Part shown: piece by piece, positions 13,165-26,671 of the stretch
How the letters are laid out: every line of letters begins with the position of its first letter
How positions within the stretch are numbered: the first letter of the stretch is position 1
Source of the DNA: Brasenia schreberi
Lineage: Eukaryota; Streptophyta; Magnoliopsida; Nymphaeales; Cabombaceae
DNA length: 64,000 nucleotides
Direction: 5' to 3'
Assembly: GCA_036023115.1 (NCBI GenBank)
Contig: JAYKKT010000046.1
Location: forward strand, 3,187,001 to 3,251,000
Position numbers and translations under genes: made by a program
The notes under the pieces: generated by a model
Database searches by the model: none
Seen by the model: only the letters and a program-made list of their open reading frames with translations
Told to the model about the DNA's origin: nothing

Positions 13165-15530
13165 TAAATATGAGATAATTGCACTTTCTACCAAGATATT
13201 TCTGCAAGTTTCACATTTCAGAAAGAAGCACTAATTAGTTCAATATATTACTTTACAAGTGACGGGAAAAACCGATTTTCTACCCTATATACTGATAATA
13301 AATAAACCGATTAACTATGCCCTCAATTCAAATGGTCCACAAATATTGCATACATATTTCTATTCATAAAATTAAATAGATGAGAGAAAATGTCCTGTCT
13401 CCCAAACAGACAGTTGGGTGGTTCCTTCAGAACTTTATTTGGATCTCTAAGCTGTATTGGAAAGGACTTTAGATTTTTCATGGTAGTGGGTCCAAATTTG
13501 GTAGAGTAGGTTGGAAGTGGTTTGGAGCATTAGTGCGTTCAGAGGGTCAATCTGGCCCATGCTTAAGTGATGGTGGATGGAGTTTAGCAATAACCATTAG
13601 CAATGGACCCAGTTGGTCGGCATTACGCGCACCAACGATAACATGGGTTTACTGAAAGAGAAATTTGACTGCAAGTTGTGCCATTGGGTGCAAATTGCTA
13701 GCTTATCCCACTGGGATTGACTTGGTATTTTCAGTCTATAGAGTTTTCAATGCTTCAGATGAGTATTTTCTATTGCTGAAATGGCTGAATTATGTGGTCT
13801 TTCTTGTCTTTGAGTGATGCCTGAGCTAAGTTTTCAGTGGGTGCTTGGAAGCAGGTAAGACTTGAACTGGTCAAGGCTTATTGGTAGGTCAGCTCGATAA
13901 GAGGCTGGCACAATTATGAGACCAAGTTGATCGGTATAGGGTGAGCAATGTCAACACCTCAGGCAAGGTCACATTCAAGGCTGCAACGTAAACCAGTCTC
14001 AGTCTTGTAGCACAGATTAGATACAAACTGCCCAACCCTAAAACGAAGCATTGAAATTTTCCTTACAATATATATTGATTGGATCTTATCTACAACTGAC
14101 ACCCAAATCTTTCTCAACCCTTATTTTTCATGGATATAAGTGATAACATTATCCTACATACTTTTTCAAAAACCCTTGAAACTGTTAAATTACACTCATT
14201 GTGAACATGAATAAACATATCAATGATGGACAAGATCCAATTTTCCTATATGTGTGTGTCAAAAACAATTGATCAAAATTACAATGAGCAAAAAAAGATT
14301 TAGTTTTCCCCCTTAGTAATCTTTTAAAGCATTCTATAACTTGGTGTGGATCTCACATTTCTATTACAATATTTTCACTTGGGAGTGATTAGGTTGAACT
14401 CACAACTGATGTTATCCACTCGTTCTTGACCGTTACTTTTCTTGAAAGCACAAGAATAATAACATTATTCAACTTATCTTTAAAACTTTGTGAACAAGAT
14501 CTGATTTTTCCTCATGTTAATTTTTAAACCCTATTATTTCACATATATTTTCTATTTTACTGTTACAGGAAAAGATTGAAACCTATTACACACATGCATC
14601 CTTTAGGAGCCAAACTTCCCACCAGCAGCAATCTGCCATTGAGCTAACGCTCAGTGCGAGAGCTTATTCCACATAGAATAATACATATAAAAGCTTTTCC
14701 TTTTTCCTGTTTGAAGTATCACTTCACCACTTTCTAACCAAGTGTCTAAATTTGTAACTTAGTAAAAATACATGTTTAGAAGCGAAGATACAAGGCGTAA
14801 AGCTTTTCCCTCCTTATGTAGCGTCTATCTATTCTCTGGATGACCTCATACACGAGATCCAGCCACCATCGCTCACGCGCGAGAGCCTCTAAAACCGTCA
14901 ATGCCTGATAACGTCAACTTCGCCACCCATATAAAAAAGTATTGTTGTCATGATTTTCTGTCTGTTTCGTTTTGATCTTCTCTTCCTTTTCTCTCTTATT
15001 TTATTTTAGTTTATTTTAACGTTCAGTGCTGGGGCGATGTTAAGCGTAAAACGTTCACACCTATTATGTCGGTCGCCGAAAGCACATTTAAATGGATGAG
15101 AAAAATAGATAATATATGAAGAATCTTCTATAACTCAAATTTGATAACCATGTAGGGTTTTATCTCGAACACTACAAGCAACGGTTAAGAATTGATGAAG
15201 ACATTAGACAATTGGCAGAAATAATTAAAACTAAACAGGATCCTATCATGACCCTATCCAGAGTTGCCATGCCATCTACATTTGCCGTTATGATATAATA
15301 ATGGCAAATGTAAGCAACAGCGGACCACTCCATCGTGGGAAACGTTTCCTTGCCGAGAGTGATCCCCACGTCAAAAACTAAGATAAAATGTGATCCCTAC
15401 GTCAAAAACTAAGATAAAATGTGACACATGTTTTTATGTTGTAAGGATCTCATAATACATATATATAAATTTCAATGCATAATGTTTTTATAATGCATAA
15501 ATAGGAATACACCATCATTTTATATAATTC
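13165..15530. other. Intergenic, nothing recognised
   Basis: No supported gene, RNA or bounded repeat. A CACTACAAG string near 15170 recalls CACTA termini, but no partner end was found. Confidence 0.4.
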
Positions 15531-15534
15531 TACC

Positions 15535-15625
15535 ATGTCATTCTCCACCATCTTTTACTATTTCTTCACTTTTCAAAATCACCTTCTACCAATTAATTCC
15601 ATAGTCAACAACATCAACACCATCT

Positions 15626-15663
<38 letters not shown>

Positions 15664-15770
15664 ACTATCACTCTCTACCACATTTCACTATTCTTCCACT
15701 TTTTAAAACCACCTTTCACGGATCAATTCCACTGTCAACACTATCAAAACCATCTCTCTTACACAGACAC
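15535..15770. repeat. Diverged ~131-bp tandem duplication with (CA)n(TA)n
   Basis: A unit starting near 15539 (CTCCACCATCTTTTACTATT) recurs near 15670 (CTCTACCACATTTCACTATT). Both run into a CCATCTC block. The first copy carries a (CA)n(TA)n microsatellite at about 15627-15662. The 99-residue open frame across it is a by-product. Confidence 0.65.
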
Positions 15771-15774
15771 ACTA

Positions 15775-16735
15775 CAACCTACATATTCCTATGAAATTCC
15801 TGCTCGGAACCTAGTGATTTCGGCAACCAGATGACTTCCAACGGTTATGATACAAAATACGGCAAAGTTTGAAGCCCAATCCGAAATTCTCGTAAAGGTA
15901 GACGTTAGCATGGTTTCGGCAATGACCCTTTTAACTAGAATGCCAATTCGGAACCTAGTGATTTGATCACAACGGACCGGTAAAACCAGGTCACCCGGTT
16001 TGCTAATGACCAGGTAAAACCCAGCATGAAGACTAAAACAAGGTGCTGAATTGGAGGCACTTTCGGTTCCCTCCAGAGGTCTAGCTTTACTAGGCAGTGA
16101 ACGGTGATGGCTCGTCGAACCCAACAGGGGCTCTTGTCATCAAGAACGACAAAAACAATTAAGCACCCACGTGAGACAACCTAAGCCGGAGCTCTATCGA
16201 ACCTAGCTGGGCTCGGAGCATGGGCGGGGGGGCGGTCTTACACGTGAAACATGAAGCATGAATTATATAGGATGGCTCAGAAATCCACAACCCCAATAAG
16301 ACCGTCGCCTTCATAAAGTGTGAACCACAAGTACATTGGGAATAAGTCCACCCATCACTTTTAACCCCCCAAAATGGCTTTTGTCTTTTCAAGTTTCGTC
16401 GGCCACGTTGGGATGTCTAGAGGCTCCCGAAAAGATACAGTTTGATTCATTTTAAAAGCAAACAAGGATGAAACAACAAAGTGCAGCCAATGAACTTTTA
16501 AAGATCTGCCATCATAGGCGGAGCGTGCTATAACTCATCTAAAGAGTGGCAAACCCAATCAATCACTTCGAAAGATAGAGTTTACCACGCATCCACTTCT
16601 TTTGGAGGGATCCGATCAAGAGATTGTTCCTACCACAAAGAGTTTTTCCTCAGTAGTACCGCTTACGCAAATACCACCTCCCTAAAAGGAAGCCTATGCA
16701 AATTTTCACTAGAAAAGAAAAGCTAGGTTAACCAC
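15775..16735. other. Intergenic, short internal repeat only
   Basis: A CGGAACCTAGTGATTT string occurs twice, near 15805 and 15951. Otherwise nothing is recognised. The frames on the minus strand have no family match. Confidence 0.35.
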
Positions 16736-16741
16736 TACATC

Positions 16742-16884
16742 ACAAAGTCTTTCCTCTGCTGAATAGGGTCAGCTACATAGATTTTTTTTTCATATGGTCC
16801 TATATTATAATTTGTATAAATAAGTTCAACAAAGTTTTTTAGTTGTTGGAAGCCTAACACAATCCTTCTCCTTTATCCCGGTTT
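16742..16884 (-). mobile_element. Mini-LINE (internally deleted) remnant
   Basis: On the minus strand it starts with a LINE 5'UTR-type block (CTTCCAACAACTAA after a GGAGAAGGATTGTGTTAGG core). It ends with a degenerate copy of the LINE 3' end, which in better copies encodes IHVADP. The plan matches the 156-bp copy at 50.1 kb: 5'UTR joined to 3' end with the body missing. It is more diverged, and no clear target duplication was found. Confidence 0.55.
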
Positions 16885-16889
16885 AAGGT

Positions 16890-17550
16890 CGCGTGATCCC
16901 TTACGTTAACAAAGTTATAACTAAACCATCAAACGTTAAAAATAAAAGAATAAGAAACACCTACATTTAATGTAGTCAACGTCCCATCTTAATACAGTCC
17001 CACGTATTGATAAGGGCGATGGGACTACGCTTCTAGTTTCTACATGAAGTAACCACTCTCTCAAGACTTGAACCTCTGGCCTGTCCCACCAGAATATATA
17101 GCGTTAATGGATTAGACAACAACAAATCAATGAACAGGCTTTTTTTTTCTGTGTGAGAGAGAGAGAGAATCTCAAGTCAAACATAAGAGGAAACTAAGGA
17201 AAATGACACAAACGGCAAAGTGGCGAGAAAGGATTCATATCGTGGGCCATTTCTGAAATACCAAAAGCGAAAAGGGCAAAACTACCAATGACAAGGAAAG
17301 TGTTCTTGCATCTCTCCTTGGTCAAAAGTATCAACATGGTTCTCGGTAGTAACAGCACCTGGTTTGGGATCACTTCAATCAACATGTTAGGTAGGGTTTC
17401 CTGTTTTCTCTACTTCCTACACAAGTTACCAAACATAGATGATAAAACTATAGAGCCCCCACTTATTATGCCTGTAAATTTAATAAAGAATGCCCCTACC
17501 TCGGCCTAAGTGATTTTCTCAGCAAGCCTAAGAAGGGTAACTTGGTCGTT
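16890..17550. other. Intergenic, nothing recognised
   Basis: Contains a short poly-T and a (GA)n run near 17152-17168. No gene is supported. Confidence 0.4.
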
Positions 17551-17555
17551 TTCAT

Positions 17556-17800
17556 AAAAGAAAGCCTCAAGTTTGAACAAAAGAAGAATATAATACAAAC
17601 ATAAATGGTTAATAGTGAACGTAGAGTTGGTCCATCACTAATAATGCACATGATGTAACAAATATGAACTAGTCATCAGAAAAAGAAAGCCTCAAGTTTG
17701 AACAAAAGAAGAATATAATACAAACATAAATGGTTAATAGTGAACGTAGACTTGGTCCATCACTAATAATGCACATGATGTAACAAATATGAACCGACTC
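17556..17800. repeat. 125-bp tandem duplication
   Basis: Two head-to-tail copies, 17556-17680 and 17681-about 17800, differ at very few positions (GTAGAGTTGG against GTAGACTTGG). The near-identity points to a recent duplication directly beside the hAT-like element at 17821. Confidence 0.9.
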
Positions 17801-17820
17801 ATATCAAAATCAGATGCAAC

Positions 17821-18517
17821 CTATGTCACATGGGTGTGGGTGAGGGATACAGCAAATTTCAAAAATTTTAGGTGCGGCGACACGGTTAGGATATATAATA
17901 TATAATATTTAAGCTACATAAATCAATCATAATACAACTATTATTTGCTAATTTTGGGTGCACGTAGGTATCAATTAGCAAGTTCTCTCATAATGATCTG
18001 AAACTTACAATGATTTTACGAGCTGCAAAATATCAAAGTTATGGATTGAAAGAGTTTCGAGATCTTTTGTAGGATATAACATATACTAGTATTTGTGCTA
18101 GGATCCACTAGTGATGTCATACTCTTTTGTTCTATTGATCTGGTAATGTTCCTGGTCTTTAAATGTGTTTGGTGACAGAGATTATTCTGTGAAAAGATAT
18201 ACAGTATGGAGTCCAATTGTTCGCACCCAAAATCATTCAAGCAGCTTTATATTGTATAAAGCTACAATAGTAAGTACACAACTTTATATTAAAGCAAAAC
18301 ATATAAATGGTAAACAACTACTAATTTCATCATAATACACAAATCAATCTTCATTATCCGGACCCATTTATCCGTGAGTTACAAATAATAATAATAATAA
18401 TTTTACAAAAAATATTTTTTTTTGGACATGCCACACCGACACGGTGTCGGTGTCGGTGTCGGTGTCGCACCAATGTCGGGCTCGATACTCCACCCCTTAG
18501 AAGTGTCTGTGACTTAG
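17821..18517 (-). mobile_element. Non-autonomous hAT-like element, family A, copy 1
   Basis: 697 bp bounded by a perfect 8-bp target duplication GATGCAAC (17813-17820 and 18518-18525). Short inverted ends are CTATGTCACA against CTAAGTCACA. One end holds a run of GTGTCGG repeats near 18440-18466. Copy 2 at 60764-61446 is in the opposite orientation and similar along its length. Both keep a frame with SMTSLVDPS and [12 protein letters not shown], perhaps captured sequence. The 8-bp duplication fits the hAT superfamily; no transposase is present. Confidence 0.85.
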
Positions 18518-18525
18518 GATGCAAC

Positions 18526-21500
18526 AACAAAACTTAATTAAAAAAATGCACCCACATCGTTTATCTTATTAAAATAAGTCCTGCAATCACTGACCTAGAA
18601 TTTTGAATTTATATGAAGTTGTCTGGGGTCATGAAGCTCCGATCATTATTCTATATGCAGCACTGCACAACTTATAGCAACCCATTTGGGCAATGAAAAT
18701 TCTTAGTCCACCAAGCTCATGATTGAAAACCTACTTTGCTGCAATACATCTCCAAATTGCTTCTCCAACCGGTAACAAGCCTCATCCTTTTCACAGAAGC
18801 TCGCTTCCATATCCTCTCTAGGTGGCAATTCATATTATTAAAAGTATGGAGCCAAGCATTCGGACGGATTATTTAATTTGCGTTCGGCTTTGTTTGGCAT
18901 TTATTATCTTAGAGGATATTATTAACACCTGGAAAGGCATTCAAATGGAACTCTAGCTTAAAGATGAAAGGATATTAGTTGCCGTAATGGGAACTACTTA
19001 TGGTCATGCTCTTCGGCATCAAATTTTGGTATGACTAGAGATGAGTGGCACTGTGGCAGTGCCACTAAGAATTCAACTCCATACAGTGGAGAAAGCAACT
19101 ATCGTCTGCAGAGGGTGCATAAGCTACATCCTCAACGTGCTTCTCCACCAGTGGAGATGCTAAATGCATATGCTCTCATCACAGGTGTCTCAATCTAAAC
19201 AGAATATTAGTTGTTTGGTTCAATGAGAAAAGGAACTCTTAAATTAGTTTCCCTACTTTTCCCAAAGATTTGAACTTTTTAATGATCCTCTAGGTTGCAA
19301 TAGGAATTGCAGAAGCTGTGGCCCTATTCATCACAGGTGAACTTTAGATCATATACTGTGATTTGAACTTTAACATCCTGTGATTCTGTTCTTCAGGCAT
19401 GAGAAAGAATGGAAATAAAAGTTTCTTTTTCTTTACAGGTGAACTTTAGATCAGATACTGTGTGGAGATATTCATCCTTCAGCAGCCTCTCCTCACGTGT
19501 CGAAGAACTAGCTTTATGTCTCTAAGTTTTTTCTTTCTTGGAGGGGAATACGTTATTAAGTTGTACGTGTGTGTGGCAAAAGGCCCTTCCTGGTATCTTG
19601 TATTTCTCAATCCAGTCCCCCCTTTTCAGTCCATCTCTATTGAAAGCTGAAAAATGAAGATTGCAGCTCCACAGAAAAGCCATTTATAGGACTTTTCCAT
19701 GGTGTTACTCTGTCACACCAAAAGGTATATCTAATGGGTTTGAAGAACCCTACATACATATACACACGCGCACACACATATACATACATATATATACCGC
19801 AAAAATATCTAAACGAGTCCTTCATTCAAAATGAAATTCACAGGAACTGGGAATTGGTAGATCTGTTATGACTATCCAGGATTATGAACTGACCCTTGAC
19901 TGGAAGTTTGAAGGCTGATTTATCAACTTGAATCAGATATGATGCCAAAAAGAGAACCATTCTGAGGTAAAAGTAAAACTATTCCAGCCTTAAATACAAC
20001 TTGAGATAAAATTGGATTTAGATTGACGTGATATGGATTAATCCAAACATAAAACCCGAAAGCAAAAAGTATCAACCCAAGCACCTCAAAAGAAAAATGT
20101 ATCAGCAACGACACAACCAGGTCAATATCTCGCTGATACTGGAAGGACAATCTGCTCAACTTGAAGTAGTTCTAGGGACTGAATCCTTCTAAAATTCAGA
20201 ATAAAATGGCATTCTTGCTTAAACAATAACTTTTATTTAAGCATTACCTCTACCTATGATAGAAAGATGCATCGTCTGAAGTCTTGTGTCAATGGGCCAT
20301 CTGCAATACATGGACACACATCACATACCAGGATAGGCTTCTGTATTTTGTCATCATATATTTCATTTATATATATCAAGATTGAGGGTAGTTGTTTCCA
20401 CATTCTAAATACTTGAAAATATGCAACATCAAGTCTTATGCTGTCTCCCATATCCAATGCATGTTCATTTGATATCCACGTGACATCACAAGCTGCTTAC
20501 TGTATCCACAAACTAAGAGAAATCTCATTAGAGAGAACTCAACCAACACAAACATCTCATCAAGGTCAGCTTAAGTGTACTCTCCCCTGCATTTTCTTTT
20601 GTCGTGCTTTCTGTCCAAAAACAATGCCTCTGTTATCTCAAGATTAATACCCCATAGGGGTATAGAGCATCTATCTCCACAACAAACAATTGGTCCTTAG
20701 AGCTTGACTGATTTCATAAGAATTTCTACTCACTACAGAAAGAGTGACTTCACTTCTACACACATCAAAGAACCCACGATTGACCATAAGTCAGTAGTTT
20801 ATCTATGAAAATCCTTGTCGAAAACAGTATGAATGACATCCAATAGTGACATATACTGGATCCAATATGATCTGAATTTCAGTAATAAGGAAGATGCATG
20901 GTTACCTACTCTTATGGACAGGGTTTGATAAGTATAAGGAGCCAGATAGGGCTTGTAAGATTTCTTTCGGAGCCTGGTCCAAACTAGGGTTAAGATTGAG
21001 ATCGACAAACTTTATATGAAAAGGCATAACTAATGATAATTTACAAGGTATAATCCAAGTTTGCTTATACTTTCTGTATATTAACTGGATGGAATTGTTC
21101 TTTGCAATAGCTTCAGCTGAACCCCAGGTTTGATAGGAGTACCTCAGAGACAGCCCTAGTGCCTGAACCCTAACAAGACACGTAGATGCTGCAAGACAAA
21201 CCATGTGAGTGGTGCCCACATTTTATTGAAGTCATCTTCAGAAATAAATCAAAGCACTCAATTTGGCTATCCCCGCTAAACATTGCGCATGTCACTCTTC
21301 AACCACATCCAACTGGAAACCATTGTCTTAGGAGGCATGTTACTAATATAGGTTCCTATATTCATTCAGCCCTATTAGTCAGGAATCACAACTATGGTTG
21401 TTGATGACCTTGAACTAGTACAAATTTGAATATGCACTTGAATATGCTCAAAAGGTCGAAGGTAATACTTCTATTTTATTCATCGACCTATATTTTGCTT

Positions 21501-22110
21501 CCTCATACAGGAGAGGCCCTCGATGAAACCAAGTTCATCCAAGAAAAAACCTTTTCCCCCATGATAATACCTCATCCTGGCAAAGTAATGCTTATGTCTC
21601 GGGCTTCTTCAAGAATAGTAAAAGGAAAAAAGAATATGATTCATGAAGAACCTAAACCAAGTGCTCGGTGTGCCACCAATATGAGGAACTACCTGGTTTC
21701 CGTTTTATCTAACAAAAAGAATTTTGTATTCCCAAACAAAATACACGTGATCCCCTTTGACTGCTTAGAAGTTGATTTTTGTGATTATCACACCCTAACT
21801 TTTTCCCCAAAAAAATGTTTACTAACAATTCTGAACTTGATTTTTACCAAGTAGTTCAAGCTACAGTAGCAGTAATTCTGTTAGAAAATTTCCCTTACAG
21901 CATATATAGTGCATATTTCTACAATTCAACAATGCACATACACTTGCTTTAGCAAATTTGTTTTAAGCAACCATCTCTCAGACATGCAACACATACACCG
22001 ACACCCATATGTACATGAGCAAAGGAGAGAAGCATGAAAGGCTAAGGAAAGGAAGCGAGAGGAGTAACAAAAGTTGACAAATAAGAGTCTATGGAACAAA
22101 TGAAGCAAAT
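18526..22110. other. Intergenic, nothing recognised
   Basis: Only short frames without family motifs. A 26-bp block (ACAGGTGAACTTTAGATC...) is repeated at about 19334 and 19436. Short CA/TA runs are near 19755-19795. Confidence 0.4.
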
Positions 22111-22112
22111 AT

Positions 22113-22452
22113 ATACAAAACTAAAAGAGGTGATTTCAGGGTGTTAAGTTGTTGCTTTTTGGTCTGATTAGGGAGATCTATGTGCTATTGTAAGCCCTTG
22201 CTTCCTTATTAATAGTTCTTTATACGATTCAAAGAGTAACCATTAGAAGAACCTTTGAAGGTACGGACAAGGGCCTCTTTTATAATACAAAACAAGAAAG
22301 AGGTCATTTCACGGCTGTTAAGTTGTTGCTTATTGTTCTAATTAGTGCGAGCTTTTTTCTATTCTAAACTCTTGTTTTCCTAATAATAGTATTCCACACG
22401 ATTCAAATCAGCCTCCATTAGAAGAACATTTGAAGGTACAGATCAAGGTGAC
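22113..22452. repeat. Diverged ~172-bp tandem duplication
   Basis: Unit 1 (22113-22284) and unit 2 (22286-22452) share GTTAAGTTGTTGCTT, ATTAGAAGAAC and TTTGAAGGTAC in order. I judge them around four-fifths identical by eye. No gene lies in or near them. Confidence 0.7.
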
Positions 22453-22454
22453 TA

Positions 22455-23338
22455 GATATCCAGTGTTTGTGATTTGAACGAAAGCTTCTAAGAGATACAG
22501 ATTAAACAAGAAAAACCTTTGTTTCATAATGTTTGTCAAGAAAAGGTAGAGTGGAGAGAATATAATATGGACACTTATGAGATCCCTACTAATACATGGT
22601 TACCAAGAGTAAAGCATTCATTTCAATAAAATTGTCTTTGAATATACTTACTTAACAGGTGAGGAGCATAAAAAAGAATCCATAAAAAAAACAAGCCACC
22701 AATGTGTCCCAGTGTGCTTTTTCCTTGTGTCTAAATTCTAAAGTTGTCTTATGCCAACATAGAAATGTTAATTTACTTTGACTGTCTTCCTAAACCATGC
22801 ATTCGTAGATGCTTCACTCTCATGAACTTGTTTCCACCGTGAATTGGTGATGTAACACTCGTCACTCCTTGAGACTCAATGCGATGAAACTAAGGTACCT
22901 TCGCTTTATGTCAGACCCTGGTATTGATTGCTTTATTGCTAGGATGCTCAACATCTTACTGGTTTTCCCATTTCTGGATAATGAATAAAACTTTAACCTT
23001 TCTTTCTAAAATAAAGCACATAAAGCTTATACCTTTACCAATCACCTTTGATAGTCTTTTAGCTCATCACAAATTGAAGTGGTCTACCAAGAAGAACTCA
23101 CAGTCATAGACAAATTGCTCTTTAACACAAATCAACATGGCCATGATTGCGCTACCTGCTATCCGCTGCCTACTGTAATTTTTGTTACTGGCAACTCCAA
23201 GCAACTTTCTAAAACCCTTGATTGATCAGGTTTGATGACCTACAACCAAGATAGTCCGATTGACAACACTGGGGTGGTCAGGCTAATTTCAATTGTTCAA
23301 AGTCAAACCTTAGCCAAATTTCCAAAATGCCATTTCGT
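22455..23338. other. Intergenic, nothing recognised
   Basis: No supported gene or bounded repeat. Confidence 0.4.
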
Positions 23339-23341
23339 ACC

Positions 23342-23670
23342 AACCAAACAACAACAACTAAGCCTTTTTCCATACTAAATGGGGTCGGCTACATGGATTC
23401 TTTGTTTCCACATAGCCCTATCATGTGCTATGTTAGCATTTAACTCACAATAAGTTAGATCATTCTTTATTGTTTCTTTCCAACACTTTTCTAGTTGCCC
23501 TCAACCTCTTTTAATACTTTCAAAATCTAGTTTTTCATACCTTCTTATAGGTTCTTTTGATATTCTTTCTTTTTATATATTCAAACCACCTTAAACGATA
23601 TTCTCATTTTATCCTCTATTGGTGCCACACATAATTTATTTATAATAACCTCATTATGTATACAACTTCG
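23342..23670 (-). mobile_element. 5'-truncated LINE 3' end
   Basis: On the minus strand the sequence ends with the LINE reverse-transcriptase C-terminus. ATCCATGTAGCCGACCCC encodes IHVADP, followed by a (TTG)n tail at 23342-23358. Upstream it is a decayed version of the segment better kept at 46.5-46.9 kb. It abuts the 5' end of a plus-strand LINE. Confidence 0.75.
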
Positions 23671-23675
23671 CCTGT

Positions 23676-26662
23676 GTAAGGGATCGCCCTTGCATTGCCG
23701 GTCCCAAGCCCGTATAAATGATAAGGGTTGTGTTAGGCTTTCGACAGCCAGCGTAAAACTTTATCGGATTTTTATACCATGGATTACACAAATTATGAGC
23801 ATTGTTTTAGGGCATCCCCACCTACCGATGCGTTATAGAGCCCAAATGCAGTGATAAGTAAGCAAGCGTCACTACATTTTCACCCAAATGTAATGAATCA
23901 ATTGCAGAGAGGGTTCCCACATCATTGACGGGTGTGGGTAAAGAAGTTAGTCCCGCTACATTGCCGCTCGAATGTAGTGAATAATTTTCAGAGAGGGTCT
24001 CCGCATTTTCAATATGGACGGATGCAGGGGTAAGGAAGCTAGTCCTAGATAATAAGATTCATATTTGTTCTTAGAATATCAGAATATTATCTAGTAAGCT
24101 AATGGAGATGGTAGATACTATGATTCAGAGAAAGATTCATATTTTATGTTTACAAGAGACAAAGTGGGTTGGAAAAAAAGCAAAGGAGATAGAGGATACA
24201 AGTTTTAAATTATGGTACTCAAGTAAGGAAAAGGCTCGAAACGGAGTTGATATTATAATAAATAAAGATTTAAATGATAGTGTACTTGACATACAATGAT
24301 ATGGTGACCGAATCATGACGTTGAAATTAGTATTAGGAGCAGAGGTTTTAATATAGTTTTTGCTTACGCACCTCAAATAGGACTAGAAGATAGTATAAAG
24401 ATATTTTTTTGCGAAGAGTTAGATAAGGTGATTCAAAGGATTCTACAAAGTGAGATGATTTGTTTAGGAGGAGACTTAAATGGACACGTCGGTAAAGAGG
24501 CATTAGGATATCAAGGTATTCATGGAAACTTTGGTTTTGGAGATATAAATATGGAAGGTAGGGAGATTTTAAATTTTAATATGGCATTTGATCTCTGTAT
24601 AGTCAATACAATCTTAAAAAACGAGATAAACATTTAATTACTTACAAGAGTGGCTTATCACAAACACAAATTGATTACTTTATTTGTAGAAAAAAAGATA
24701 GAGCGTGTTGTAAAGATTGCAAGGTAATTCCTGGAGAAAGCTTAACCACCCAACATTGACATTTAGTTATGGATTTACAAATAAAAAAATGGACAAAGAA
24801 GAAAAGAGTGCATCGAAGCTATTCAAACTAAATGGTGGAACCTCAAAAGCGAGAGAGAAAAGATATATTTAAACAGAAAGTCCTCTAAGGAGATGTTTGG
24901 AATTATGTTGGTACACCCTGTGATGCGGAACAATATGACTATACATATTAGAAAAATGATGAAAGATGTGTTAGGTGTATCTAAGGGAGGTGTACCGGCA
25001 CAAAAAGAAGCTTAGTGGTGGAGTGAAGTAGTCCAAAATAAAATAAGGCAAAGAGGGCATGTTACAAATTACATTATGCTAAAAAAACTAGTGAAACTTT
25101 AGAGGCTTATAAGAAAGTAAAGAAGGAAGCGAAAAAGGTCATCCTCATTGTATGTCAACATGACAATTTTTGCTATTGTATCGTCCTTTAAAAATATTTT
25201 ATACATTTTTATCAGTTGCTTAGTTGCGTCCGGTGGTGGCGGATGCACACTTTCCTTTAATACATACTCAACACCCTTAAGTATTAGAGCAATCGGAATT
25301 CTTCTCTTCCATGTTTGGAAGTTCAGACTGTTTAGCTTTTCAGTTTTTGCCAGTCTCGATACATATATTCTTGAGTTCATTTTTATATGTTTGTTAATTA
25401 TAACAATTAAACTGACTTAAAAAGGAAACATTTAAATAGGCAACAAAACACACATAGTAGAAATATGATTAGAATGATGCAGAATATCACAAAAATGAGC
25501 TAAAAAATAACTTATTTCTAATATATAAACAACCTAGGATAAATTTGTAATTTTTCTAAAAAATTTCTACCTTTAATAATTTCCCAAAAATACCAGGGTA
25601 AAAATGTAATTTTAATTATTTGTTCACTTTTATAATTTTCTAAAATGCCCAAGGACAAATTCATAAAATTATTTTTGGTATTTCTATAAAATTCGTAACT
25701 GATTGGGGGTAAATCTGTAATTTTGCCCCTCAGACCGAATTTAGAATTTTCTGAAAAGAATAAGGACAAATCTATCTTTTAACATAGTGGCAGTTCTGTA
25801 ATAACCTGAACTAGGAAGGGTAATAATGTAAAATAATAGCCCGATATTTCATAATTTTCACAAACTATCGGAGGGTAAAACTAACTTTTCGTTTAATAGG
25901 GGTAAAATAGTCAGTGAAGCAAAAACTAAAATTTGGAAGGATTTATATAAAAAAACTCAATTGAAAAGAGGGTGGAAGATATATTTTTAGGATAGCTAGG
26001 GCTAGAGATAAGAAAACTAAAGATCTTAATTGTGTTAGATGCATAAAGGATGAGGATGAAAAAATTCTAGTGGCAAATGATGATATAAAAAATAGATGGA
26101 AAAACTATTTTTATAATCTTTTTAATGAAAATAAAGATGTTAGTATTAGCTTATGAGAGTTAGCCAAATCAAAAAAGTATATAAACCATAATTTCTATTG
26201 ACGTATTCAAAAGAATGAAGTCAAATAGGCTCTTAAACATATGAAAGGTGATAAATCAGTGGGACCAGACAATATTCCTATAGAAGTTTGGAAAATAATA
26301 GGAGAAATATGAATCACTTGGCTCACAAGACTATTTAATGAAATATGGAGAAACTAAAAGATGCCTGAGGAATGGAGAGCAAGTATACTTATACCCATAT
26401 ATAAGAACAAGAGAGATATAGAAATTAAAATTGGCAAAAAGGAAAGTTTTAAATATCTAGAATGAATTTTTCAGAATGATTGAAGAATTGTTGGAGATGT
26501 TACGCATAAAATTAATGCTGGTTGGTTAAAATGGAGAAGAGCATCAAGTATTCTTTGTGATAAGAAGATACCATTAAAGTTAAAAGGTAAATATTATAGA
26601 GAAGCAATTAGACCTGCCATGTTTTATGGTTCTGAGTGTTGGGTAGTTAATCATCAACATGT
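23676..26662 (+). pseudogene. Degenerate LINE (EN/RT), interrupted and partly deleted
   Basis: The 5'UTR block (GGTCCCAAGCCCG, GTGTTAGGCTTTCGACAGCC) starts at about 23676. The endonuclease follows: ILCLQETKWVGKKAKEIEDT (about 24145-24205) and GGDLNGHVG (about 24468-24495). After a gag insertion at 25139-25910 the reverse-transcriptase part resumes with SEAKTKIWKDLYKK, then DKSVGPDNIPIEVWK near 26250. The RT core is then lost, and the C-terminal RPAMFYGSECW is read near 26610-26650. Multiple stops and frameshifts mean it is dead. The plan is the EN-RT type of plant L1-like LINE. Confidence 0.85.
25139..25910 (-). mobile_element. Copia leader and first half of gag, inverted
   Basis: On the minus strand an AT-rich leader contains repeated phrases like GGGTAAAAATGTAATTTT. 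It leads to a gag start at 25380 with LNSLNFQTWKRRI, LKGVEYVLKE and MLTYNEDD, as in copia gag (UBN2-type). It sits inside the LINE. The second half of a matching gag begins at about 26994 on the plus strand, so this piece seems to have been split from it by an inversion. Confidence 0.7.
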
Positions 26663-26671
26663 ACAAAATAA

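Noticed and set aside
15171..15185. CACTACAAG string as a CACTA transposon end
   Set aside because: No matching inverted end, 3-bp target repeat or transposase found.
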